A DNA stretch of 10,139 nt from Dethiothermospora halolimnae (GTDB lineage: Bacteria; Bacillota; Clostridia; Tissierellales; VENL01): assembly GCF_037577855.1 (NCBI RefSeq), contig NZ_JBAKFX010000086.1, positions 1 through 10,139 of the forward strand, given 5' to 3'. Positions 1-5,626 of this stretch are shown piece by piece. Position 1 is the first letter of the stretch. Each line of letters opens with the position of its first letter. The notes below the pieces were generated by a model. It searched no databases, had not been told where the DNA came from, and saw only the letters and a list, made by a program, of their open reading frames with translations. Both the position numbers and the translations under genes were made by a program.

Positions 1-122
1 TTTTGCCGCCGACTTCCTTCAGATTCCACCTCACGGTGGACACCCTTGTCTTCAGCTAGCACCTATATCACCTTCGGTGTTCGGGACTTTCACCCTATAG
101 ACTGTGTCCATGCTGGGCACAC
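1..122 (-). mobile_element. Group II intron, 5' end (partial, runs off left edge)
   Basis: Read on the minus strand, the sequence from 122 begins GTGTGCCCAGC, matching the GUGYG 5' boundary of bacterial group II introns. It continues with the domain I landmarks TATAGGGTGAAAGTCCCGAA and AAGGGTGTCC, then GAATCTGAAGGAAG. I recognise this combination from introns that carry a reverse transcriptase/maturase in Firmicutes. Only 122 bases are present, so the maturase ORF and domains V/VI would lie to the left, outside the window. The 5' exon just before the intron is an intrinsic terminator hairpin (127-159) plus a short TTTATAT stretch. Insertion behind terminator hairpins is the known habit of group IIC introns, so class C is the likely type. 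This identification comes from memory of family sequences; the class is inferred. Confidence 0.85.
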
Positions 123-126
123 ATAT

Positions 127-159
127 AAAGGGAAAAAATCTTTAAAGATTTTTCCCTTT
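127..159 (-). terminator. Intrinsic terminator of the 176-712 gene, and intron insertion site
   Basis: Nearly perfect inverted repeat: left arm 127-143 (AAAGGGAAAAAATCTTT) and right arm 144-159 (AAAGATTTTTCCCTTT), with one unpaired base. On the minus strand it lies 16 bases after the stop codon of the membrane-protein gene and is followed by TTTATAT. The group II intron begins at 122, immediately behind it, so the intron has probably displaced part of the original U-tract. Confidence 0.8.
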
Positions 160-175
160 GTATATTAATCCTGTG

Positions 176-712
176 TTATTTTAGACTAATCGTTATGGTT
201 TTTATATTATTCGTACCTGTATAAGAGTCATATTTTATTACAACTACATTTTCACTTTTCCAATTCATACTATAATCATTATTAGTGAAAGGCCTGCCTC
301 CATTATCTGCCGAAATATTATATTGGGGTAATAATTTCTTGAAAATAACATACTTAGGTATGTAGACGTTACTCCAACCTCCCAATAGAAATGTACATTC
401 TTCTATTATTATAGTGTTTGTACCCCTAGGAGATTTAAAGTAAAAGTCTTTTTCTTCTGAACGTAGTATAAATCTAAAGCTATATATTAAAATTAATATA
501 ATTAAAACTGGATATATCATAAAATTTCTAATCTTGCTCTTATTAAAAATAAAAAAAACTGAAAATAGTATAATATATCCTAAAATGTATGGTACAATAT
601 CCCAAAGTAAATATAGCTCAAAAAAATGCTTTAAAAATAATAACACAATTTGTATAATGAGTAAAATAAAAAATACATATCTAGCAATTCTTTTTATAGT
701 TCTATTAAACAT
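176..712 (-). CDS. Small membrane protein with C-terminal soluble domain, function unknown
   Basis: The protein has 178 residues. Three hydrophobic segments are visible at about residues 11-29, 37-56 and 63-83. An approximately 95-residue polar tail follows, containing SPRGTNTIIIEE, LLGGWSNVYIPK and NGGRPFTNNDYSMNW. The tail resembles the soluble part of small uncharacterised membrane proteins in Firmicutes that I vaguely recognise, but I cannot name the family. Topology is most likely an N-terminal membrane anchor with an exposed beta-rich tail. The ATG at 712 has a G-rich ribosome binding site (AGGGGGG) about 3 bases upstream. The gene ends in a strong terminator (127-159). Upstream, 713-802 is almost pure A+T and could hold its own promoter (several TATAAT-like strings), so it need not be in an operon with the aldo/keto reductase gene. 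No function is proposed. Confidence 0.7.
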   Translation of the reverse strand: MFNRTIKRIARYVFFILLIIQIVLLFLKHFFELYLLWDIVPYILGYIILFSVFFIFNKSKIRNFMIYPVLIILILIYSFRFILRSEEKDFYFKSPRGTNTIIIEECTFLLGGWSNVYIPKYVIFKKLLPQYNISADNGGRPFTNNDYSMNWKSENVVVIKYDSYTGTNNIKTITISLK

Positions 713-802
713 TTGCCCCCCTATTAATCATAAAAAAATTTTTATTAACTTAATTATAATTATATATAAAACAACTATATTTTTCCATAGATATATTGAT
801 TG

Positions 803-1840
803 TTAACTAAGTAATCCTTTCAATATTAACAAATTCCCTTTCATATGCTCAATCCTTTTCATGCCAACTAAAATATTATTAACCCCCTCTGTCTTACATA
901 TAAACTCTAAATAATCCCTAACTGTTTTACCTTCTTTTAATCCCTTTGCTTTCCCTATGGAACCACTGGTATTAACTTTTATACCATAGTGGTTTGCAGC
1001 CTCTATTATTGTACATCTTTTACCATTAACCACTTGGGTCTTGTTCTTATTTGCTTCTGGTCTGTCTAAGTTATATGGTAACATAATATGTTTAAAATTA
1101 TGATTTTTATTAATTCCTTCAACAACCTTCATAACCTTTTCTAATGATAAATACAAGTCTTTATTTTCCTCTATTTGAAAGGCATCCCAAGTTGCCATTC
1201 CGTATTCTTTAATTTTTCCTATCTCTACTTGTTCTTCATAAAACTCAATTACTTTTTCCAAATTCTTATAAAACTCATCTTCTCCCAAAACACTAATAGA
1301 TAATTCAGGTTCATGTATGTAGTGAATGTCAATGGTTTCAATATTCATATGTTCTCTGCTTAGATTTAATGCATATTGAAAATAATTGGGGTTCATAGTT
1401 AGTCTTAAATTTTCATACATATAAACATCTTCTCTTTTTAAAATACCAGCATCTATAAATTTTGTCTTTAAATAATCCACTGGTTTTAACATAATTTCCC
1501 CATCTCCAGGAATAATTCCAGCCTTTGATGATATAACAATCTCTTCTCGATTTATTAACCCCTCTTCAATTAACTCAGTTAAAACTTTTCCAATGTCCCT
1601 TTCAGAAATCATACCTCTATAATTTACAGCAGTATCTATTAAATTTATACCATTAGTCAGTGCATATCTTATAGCCTGTTGATAAAGTTTAGAATCTTCT
1701 TCACTAAAGTTTCCAAGGTGAGTTCCTAACCCCAATTTACTTGTGCTAAAATTTTCTCCTTCTACAATCATAGAGTCGACTACTTTAGACCTCTCAAAAT
1801 AAGCATTTGTTCCCTTTAATGTTGCATATCCTTTTATCAT
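803..1840 (-). CDS. Aldo/keto reductase family oxidoreductase
   Basis: The 345-residue protein is a TIM-barrel NAD(P)H-dependent oxidoreductase of the AKR superfamily, probably cytosolic; the carbonyl or sugar-like substrate is unknown. The catalytic tetrad is visible: Asp69 in NLIDTAVNYRG, Tyr74 in the same motif, Lys106 in VISSKAG and His176 in DIHYIHEP. The segment SERDIGKVL (residues 79-87) is the typical continuation of the first AKR motif. I chose the ATG at 1840 because AAGGGGGAG lies just upstream at normal spacing. The frame stays open to 1930, but that extra stretch is Lys/Ile-rich, lacks AKR character and would place the ribosome binding site inside the gene. The protein has about 50-60 residues of insertions relative to minimal AKRs, including a long segment after Lys106. 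It follows sagB on the same strand, separated by a large palindrome, so co-transcription is uncertain. Confidence 0.88.
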   Translation of the reverse strand: MIKGYATLKGTNAYFERSKVVDSMIVEGENFSTSKLGLGTHLGNFSEEDSKLYQQAIRYALTNGINLIDTAVNYRGMISERDIGKVLTELIEEGLINREEIVISSKAGIIPGDGEIMLKPVDYLKTKFIDAGILKREDVYMYENLRLTMNPNYFQYALNLSREHMNIETIDIHYIHEPELSISVLGEDEFYKNLEKVIEFYEEQVEIGKIKEYGMATWDAFQIEENKDLYLSLEKVMKVVEGINKNHNFKHIMLPYNLDRPEANKNKTQVVNGKRCTIIEAANHYGIKVNTSGSIGKAKGLKEGKTVRDYLEFICKTEGVNNILVGMKRIEHMKGNLLILKGLLS

Positions 1841-1975
1841 AGTTCTCTCCCCCTTATATAATAGTTCTTTAACTTTAGCAATGTAACATTTAACTTTTCT
1901 AAAGATAGTGATTTTTATTATATAGGACAAATCTAGGAAATATAAGTCTTTTTTTACATTGTCTTATATGGTATA

Positions 1976-2033
1976 ATATAATTAGAAGGGGGAAGTGAAG
2001 TCTTAAGACTTCACTTCCCCCTTCTAATTATAT
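1976..2033. repeat. Perfect 58-bp palindrome between sagB and the aldo/keto reductase gene
   Basis: The two 29-base arms are exact reverse complements, with no loop; the centre is between 2004 and 2005 in TCTTAAGA. The arms contain the G-rich block GAAGGGGGAAGTGAAG. The palindrome starts 3 bases after the sagB stop codon (2037-2039) on the minus strand. Neither side has a proper T-run, so it is not a textbook intrinsic terminator. The RNA hairpin would still be extremely stable and could terminate transcription, protect the sagB 3' end or reduce read-through into the aldo/keto reductase gene. Confidence 0.85.
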
Positions 2034-2036
2034 CTA

Positions 2037-2780
2037 TTACTTCACCTTACCTACTGGCGACATATATAATACAAATTCATCTTCTCCATCTACTTTTATC
2101 AATTCATTCATTTTATCTTGATCATATGCCGCTATAGCGCAGGTTCCACATCCAATGGATTCTGAGGCTAAGTAAAGATTTTGTGCCATATGACCGGCAT
2201 CTAAAAGCATTACTTTGTGGGATACTATATCATATCTCCATTCTCCCCTGTAAGGTATACAACTCCAAATAAAATTAACAGCTGCAGTCCCCGCAAATTT
2301 CTGTCCCAATGTTCCCTCAGTAATTTTTTTAGGTATTTCATTACACTTATATAAAAGAATTAATTGGTGGGACAAAGGAAGATAACGATATACCCCTTTC
2401 TCAAGCCCCTGAACATTCTCAACAGCGAGATATGTTTCAAATGGATGTCTAGCACCTCCCGATGGTACGGTTCTAAGAGTAGCATAGTTGTCTCCCTTTA
2501 CATCTTTTACCCCTTGAGTAGTCCAAAGTAAATATGATAGTTCCTCTAAAGTTATACTTTTATCTGTATATTTTCTATGACTTTTTCTATCATTTATACA
2601 TCTCAAAATACTATTCTTTTTTAGTATACTATTTTCTATATTAGGTAAATCAATAATTACCCTCTCTTTATCATATGGCTTTTGTAATGGGGGTTGAGGT
2701 AATTGTTTTTGTTGATCCGACTCTATATCTTGTTCAAAATCAGATTTCATAAACTTTCTATATGTTTTATACTTTTCCAT
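2037..2780 (-). CDS. SagB/ThcOx-family FMN-dependent oxidoreductase (nitroreductase superfamily)
   Basis: This 247-residue single-domain protein belongs to the nitroreductase superfamily, SagB type. Family signatures seen: NDRKSHRKYTDKSITLEELSYLLW (about residues 63-86, FMN phosphate contact region), RTVPSGGARHPFETYL (103-118) and DAGHMAQNLYLASESIGCGTCAI (194-216). Known SagB/ThcOx proteins oxidise thiazolines/oxazolines to thiazoles/oxazoles in RiPP toxin biosynthesis. Here no YcaO cyclodehydratase, precursor peptide or exporter is nearby, so it is better treated as a stand-alone SagB-type oxidoreductase of unknown substrate. The first 60 residues form a polar, Gln/Pro-rich tail (QQKQLPQPPLQKP) before the catalytic domain. 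The ATG at 2780 is preceded by AAGGAAGTGA at good spacing. A sigma-A promoter is visible at 2815-2843. Confidence 0.88.
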   Translation of the reverse strand: MEKYKTYRKFMKSDFEQDIESDQQKQLPQPPLQKPYDKERVIIDLPNIENSILKKNSILRCINDRKSHRKYTDKSITLEELSYLLWTTQGVKDVKGDNYATLRTVPSGGARHPFETYLAVENVQGLEKGVYRYLPLSHQLILLYKCNEIPKKITEGTLGQKFAGTAAVNFIWSCIPYRGEWRYDIVSHKVMLLDAGHMAQNLYLASESIGCGTCAIAAYDQDKMNELIKVDGEDEFVLYMSPVGKVK

Positions 2781-2814
2781 AGTTTATCACTTCCTTAATG
2801 TCTCAGTTTGTTTT

Positions 2815-2843
2815 ATTTTACCATTATTAGGTTTCAATATCAA
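2815..2843 (-). promoter_or_regulatory. Probable sigma-A promoter of sagB
   Basis: On the minus strand, TTGATA (2843-2838) and TAAAAT (2820-2815) are separated by exactly 17 bases; each matches consensus at 5 of 6 positions. The predicted start is about 25 bases before the ribosome binding site. Motif reading only. Confidence 0.55.
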
Positions 2844-2943
2844 TAACTAGATGTCAATACCAGTCTTAATATTATACTAATAGTTTAAACTTTCAATCTC
2901 TAAGTTTAGAGGTACCTTAAGTTTTTATATAAACCACTAATTA

Positions 2944-2972
2944 TTTACTTAAATAGTGTTCTAATATATAAT
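2944..2972 (+). promoter_or_regulatory. Probable promoter of the hutP-family gene
   Basis: TTTACT (2944-2949), a 17-base spacer and a perfect TATAAT (2967-2972) lie about 35 bases before the start codon. A small inverted repeat CTCTAA-GT-TTAGAG upstream (about 2898-2911) could be an operator, but it is short. Confidence 0.5.
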
Positions 2973-3005
2973 AAAGTTATAAATAAATTTATGGAGGGTA
3001 TTTTT

Positions 3006-3428
3006 ATGAACTGGAGTAGTACAGATATTGCTAAGGCATCTGTAAAAATGGCTATATCATCCTCTAGAGAGGCTGAAAACAAATTAGTTCACAGTTTTAA
3101 TAAAAAAGAAATAAAAACTGCCGCAGTAGATATTGGAGGGAACTTAATAGATTCCATACCTAAAATTATCGAAAGGGCTTTGGTGGCATCTAAAAGAAGT
3201 GGTATTATTAAGGATTGCCATGTTCATGATGGTGCCGTAGCTGGAGCTACTAGAGAAGCTATAATGCAAGTATCAACAAAGGCCAATGGACTAAATGTTG
3301 GAGGAAAAATTGGAATAGCAAGATACAAAGAGCACTTAAGTGTTTGTATATTTATGAGCATAGGGTTATTACATCTTAATGAAGTAGTTATAGGTCTTGG
3401 ACATAGATCCATCCCTGAAATAAATTAG
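3006..3428 (+). CDS. HutP-family RNA-binding (anti)termination regulator
   Basis: The protein has 140 residues, close to the length of B. subtilis HutP (about 148). HutP is a hexameric, histidine- and metal-responsive protein that binds UAG triplets in nascent RNA and prevents termination. The match I recognise is to the clostridial branch: an N-terminal helix (STDIAKASVKMAISSSREAE), a central AAVDIGGNLIDSIPKIIERAL, then DGAVAGATREAI (residues 75-86), GLNVGGKIGIAR (95-106) and the C-terminal LHLNEVVIGLGHRSIP. By eye, the metal-binding histidines of B. subtilis HutP (H73, H77, H138) do not line up with histidines here; a different pair, H72/H74, sits just before. I chose ATG 3006 because GGAGGG (2993-2998) lies 7 bases upstream; the earlier ATG at 2991 precedes that site. 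No hut genes are present. The next gene cluster is an ABC transporter behind a UAG-rich leader. Confidence 0.82.
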   Translation: MNWSSTDIAKASVKMAISSSREAENKLVHSFNKKEIKTAAVDIGGNLIDSIPKIIERALVASKRSGIIKDCHVHDGAVAGATREAIMQVSTKANGLNVGGKIGIARYKEHLSVCIFMSIGLLHLNEVVIGLGHRSIPEIN

Positions 3429-3516
3429 AGAATAAAGACGCCTTTGACCCGCCTTTGTTCTATGCAGAGTCCAAGAATAAGAGCACAGGGAGTTAGTGAT
3501 CCCATTATCAAATTTC

Positions 3517-3545
3517 TTGACAAAATGAAATAACTTAGATATAAT
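3517..3545 (+). promoter_or_regulatory. Full-consensus sigma-A promoter of the ABC transporter leader
   Basis: Exact TTGACA at 3517-3522, exact 17-base spacer and exact TATAAT at 3540-3545. Transcription should start near 3552. Such a strong core promoter ahead of a terminator-bearing leader suggests that control happens after initiation rather than through promoter strength. Confidence 0.8.
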
Positions 3546-3561
3546 CGATAATAATTTAAAG

Positions 3562-3623
3562 TAGAATAGTAGATTAAGTAGTTTAGTAGATAATATGTAG
3601 AATGGTAGATATGTAGGATATAG
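3562..3623 (+). promoter_or_regulatory. UAG-triplet array in the transporter leader (candidate HutP-family binding site)
   Basis: Ten UAG triplets occur in 62 bases, starting at 3562, 3567, 3570, 3579, 3584, 3587, 3598, 3606, 3614 and 3621. A register of eight of them (3562, 3570, 3579, 3587, 3598, 3606, 3614, 3621) has steps of 8, 9, 8, 11, 8, 8 and 7 bases. The first two units are near-identical 17-base repeats (3559-3575, 3576-3592) of the form aaGTAGnnTAGTAGAT. B. subtilis HutP is known to bind UAG triplets separated by about 4 bases (7-base steps), so steps of 7-9 are compatible, not identical. The array lies within the predicted transcript, about 10 bases after its start. Binding by the neighbouring HutP-like protein is inferred. 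Confidence 0.6.
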
Positions 3624-3628
3624 TGATG

Positions 3629-3667
3629 TAAATAAACCTTAGAGAAGGTGTATCTAGGGTCTATTTA
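3629..3667 (+). promoter_or_regulatory. Stable leader hairpin between UAG array and terminator
   Basis: Left arm 3629-3643 (TAAATAAACCTTAGA) pairs with right arm 3653-3667 (TCTAGGGTCTATTTA), with one A/C mismatch, one G-U pair and a 9-base loop. A UAG lies in each arm (3640-3642 and 3655-3657), so a UAG-binding protein would compete with this fold. Confidence 0.55.
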
Positions 3668-3677
3668 ATTACGTTTC

Positions 3678-3702
3678 AAACTTTCCTATGGAAAGTTTTT
3701 TT
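3678..3702 (+). terminator. Intrinsic terminator (attenuator) before the ABC transporter operon
   Basis: AAACTTTCC (3678-3686), loop TAT and GGAAAGTTT (3690-3698) form a 9-bp stem within a T-run ending at 3702. It lies between the promoter (3517-3545) and the first gene (3736), so it must be bypassed for expression. That is the layout of an attenuated operon. Confidence 0.8.
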
Positions 3703-3735
3703 ATTATATAATAAAATATTTAGGAGGATGGTAGA

Positions 3736-4740
3736 ATGGTAGGTAAAAGATTTATTTCTATTGGTTTAATCGTGTTAATATTCATGTCAATTTTAGGTGG
3801 TTGTGAAAAATCACCCTCTTCAGAAACAGCTTCACAAAAGGAATTATTCAAAATAGGTATAACCCAGTTAATTGAGCATCCTGCTCTTGATTCTAGTCGT
3901 AAAGGTTTTATTGATGCTTTAAAATCAAAGGGTTTTAAAGATGGAAAAAATATAGATATAGATTTTCAAAATGCTCAAGGGGATATTCCCACAGCTGAAA
4001 TTATTGGGAAGAACTTTGTATCCCAAAATAAGGATTTGATTTTAGCCATAGCAACTCCATCGGCTCAATCGGCTTATAATGCCACTAAAGATATACCTAT
4101 TTTAATAACTGCTGTAACAGATCCTGTTAAATCTGGCTTAGTAAAAGCAATGGACAAATCGGATACAAATGTTACAGGAACCAGTGATGCTATGCCTATA
4201 GACAAACAATTCCATATGATTAAAAAGTTAATCCCAAAAGCAAAAAAAGTAGGTATTTTATACAATACCAGCGAAATTAACTCTGAAATCCAAGTTAATA
4301 GAGCAAAAAAAACTGCTAATGACCTTGATCTAGAAATAATAACCACAGGGGTAACAAATATAAACGAAGTATCCCAATCCCTAGATGCTTTACTTAATAA
4401 AGTTGATGTTTTATATACTCCAACTGATAATTTAGTGGCATCTGCTATGCCTTTGATTTTTAGTAAGAGTATTAAAAAGAATATTCCCATAATAGGTGCA
4501 GAGAAGGCCCACGTTGAAGGAGGAGCTTTATCTACTGAGGGTATAGATTATTATAAACTAGGTCACAAGACTGGATTAATGGCAGTGGAAATTATAGAAG
4601 GTAAAAATCCTAAAGATATGCCCATAGCCACTTTAGATGATACCCAAAGTATTATAAACCTTAAAGTAGCTAAAAAGCTTAATATAGAAATACCTAAGGA
4701 TATACTAGATTCTTCAATAATTATTGAAGGAGGTAAATAG
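3736..4740 (+). CDS. ABC transporter substrate-binding lipoprotein (COG2984/TrpX type)
   Basis: The 334-residue extracytoplasmic solute receptor is anchored by lipid. A signal peptide with a positive start (MVGKR), a hydrophobic core and lipobox LGGC ends at Cys23. The mature part has the periplasmic-binding fold of the ABC_sub_bind family: FKIGITQLIEHPALDSSRKGF at the start, then IAIATPSAQSAYNATKDIPI-like, AVTDPVKSGLV and VGILYNTSEINSE segments. In streptococci the related TrpX binds tryptophan; in many Firmicutes the ligand is unknown, so the substrate stays open here. The ATG at 3736 has AGGAGG at 3722-3727. It is the first gene of a three-gene operon; its stop overlaps the ribosome binding zone of the permease. 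Expression is probably gated by the leader at 3552-3702. A copy of the leader motif GTAGAATGGTAG spans its start codon. Confidence 0.88.
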   Translation: MVGKRFISIGLIVLIFMSILGGCEKSPSSETASQKELFKIGITQLIEHPALDSSRKGFIDALKSKGFKDGKNIDIDFQNAQGDIPTAEIIGKNFVSQNKDLILAIATPSAQSAYNATKDIPILITAVTDPVKSGLVKAMDKSDTNVTGTSDAMPIDKQFHMIKKLIPKAKKVGILYNTSEINSEIQVNRAKKTANDLDLEIITTGVTNINEVSQSLDALLNKVDVLYTPTDNLVASAMPLIFSKSIKKNIPIIGAEKAHVEGGALSTEGIDYYKLGHKTGLMAVEIIEGKNPKDMPIATLDDTQSIINLKVAKKLNIEIPKDILDSSIIIEGGK

Positions 4741-4741
4741 T

Positions 4742-5626
4742 ATGATGGGCTTTTGGATTAATATATTAGAACAAGGCTTAATCTTTGGAATAATGGGACT
4801 TGGAGTTTATATAACCTATAGTATACTTGACTTTCCTGATTTATCTGTAGACGGTAGCTTCCCCTTAGGAGCTGCAGTAACCGCCTCTGCTTTAACCTCA
4901 GGAATTAATCCCTTTTTAGCTATGATACTATCTTTTTTAGCCGGGATGCTTTCTGGAGGTATAACAGGTTTTCTTCATGTAAAGTATAAGATAACAAACC
5001 TATTATCAGGAATACTGGTTATGATAGGTTTATATTCTATAAATTTAAGAATCGCGGGAAAGGCAAATGTTCCATTATTTAATGAAAACACACTTTTTAT
5101 TAGCAACTTAAAACCACTATATATTATATTTATAATAACTATTATTATGAAATTAGGATTAGATTTATTTTTTAAAACTAAGTTTGGATTTTTAGTAAAG
5201 GCCACAGGTGATAATCCAAAACTTGTAACTTCTTTAGGCATCCATATCGGCACAACAAAAGTAGTTGCCCTTATGATTTCTGGGGGGTTAGTTTCCTTAT
5301 CCGGTTCTATTATGGCCCAATATCAAGGATTTTCCGACGTTGGTATGGGTACTGGCATTATAGTAATGGGACTTGCTTCTATAATTCTTGGTAAAACAAT
5401 ATTTAAAAAAGCAAGTTTTATATTATCCACTACAGTTGTTTTAATAGGTTCAATACTATACAAAGCTAGTATTGCCTTTGCCCTTAAACTGGGACTTCCT
5501 CCAACGGACTTAAAATTAATAACCTCAGTTATTGTTATTATAACCCTTGCTATTAACAATAGTCATTTTAGCTTTAAAGGTAAAAAAGCATTTAATTTTG
5601 GAGGTGAGACCGGTGTTACAAATTAG
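4742..5626 (+). CDS. ABC transporter permease (COG4120/TrpY type)
   Basis: This 294-residue polytopic membrane protein belongs to the branched-chain amino acid/ribose-type permease superfamily (BPD_transp_2), the usual partner of COG2984 receptors. About eight hydrophobic helices are visible, starting at residues 5-25. Family features include ILDFPDLSVDGSFPLGAA (about 27-44), a GKANVPLFNENTLF outer loop and VKATGDNPKLVTSLGI (about 154-169), the cytoplasmic loop that should contact the ATPase. I chose the ATG at 4742 because AAGGAGGT (4727-4734) lies 7 bases upstream, inside the last codons of the receptor gene. A TTG at 4724 keeps the frame open but precedes that site. The gene begins one base after the receptor stop codon and overlaps the ATPase start by 14 bases, so translation is probably coupled. 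Confidence 0.88.
   Translation: MMGFWINILEQGLIFGIMGLGVYITYSILDFPDLSVDGSFPLGAAVTASALTSGINPFLAMILSFLAGMLSGGITGFLHVKYKITNLLSGILVMIGLYSINLRIAGKANVPLFNENTLFISNLKPLYIIFIITIIMKLGLDLFFKTKFGFLVKATGDNPKLVTSLGIHIGTTKVVALMISGGLVSLSGSIMAQYQGFSDVGMGTGIIVMGLASIILGKTIFKKASFILSTTVVLIGSILYKASIAFALKLGLPPTDLKLITSVIVIITLAINNSHFSFKGKKAFNFGGETGVTN

Larger units (their letters stand above)
3429..3735 (+). other. Non-coding regulatory stretch between hutP-like gene and ABC transporter
   Basis: This 307-base stretch has two parts. The first, 3429-3516, is richer in G+C than its surroundings and holds no recognisable gene, though the hutP frame happens to stay open for 34 codons past its stop (to TAA at 3531). The second, 3517-3735, is a complete leader: consensus promoter, UAG array, hairpin, intrinsic terminator and ribosome binding site. 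There is no terminator directly after the hutP-like gene, so read-through from its promoter into the leader is possible. Confidence 0.7.

Noticed and set aside
1..99. Plus-strand open frame with FAADFLQIPPHGGHP
   Set aside because: This is the antisense of the group II intron RNA; it is often mis-annotated as a small protein in Firmicutes.
534..806. 90-codon plus-strand ORF
   Set aside because: Antisense to the small membrane-protein gene and the AT-rich spacer; no ribosome binding site and no protein-like composition.
1841..1930. Longer aldo/keto reductase start
   Set aside because: The clear ribosome binding site is just before the ATG at 1840; the 30 extra residues show no family similarity.
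3559..3623. CRISPR-like or satellite repeat
   Set aside because: Units of ~17 bases are imperfect, with no spacers of constant length and no cas genes; the pattern is explained better as a UAG protein-binding array.
3552..3702. TRAP (MtrB) binding site or tryptophan T-box in the transporter leader
   Set aside because: TRAP needs about eleven G/UAG triplets with 2-3 base spacers; here the main spacing is 4-6 bases and no GAG alternates in the array. No T-box sequence (AGGGUGGNACCGCG-like) or specifier stem is visible.
4074..4490. 138-codon minus-strand ORF within the lipoprotein gene
   Set aside because: Antisense shadow of a well-supported gene. The same applies to minus-strand ORFs at 3224-3412, 4975-5253, 5323-5559, 5525-5752 and 6032-6217, and plus-strand ORFs at 6875-7231 and 9779-9967.
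4724..4741. TTG start 6 codons upstream for the permease
   Set aside because: It lies before the AAGGAGGT site at 4727-4734, which fits the ATG at 4742.
5547..5612. Upstream start for the transporter ATPase
   Set aside because: The family N-terminus (VLQIRNLNKTF) begins at the GTG 5613 with a perfect GGAGGTGA; the extension would only overlap the permease gene further.
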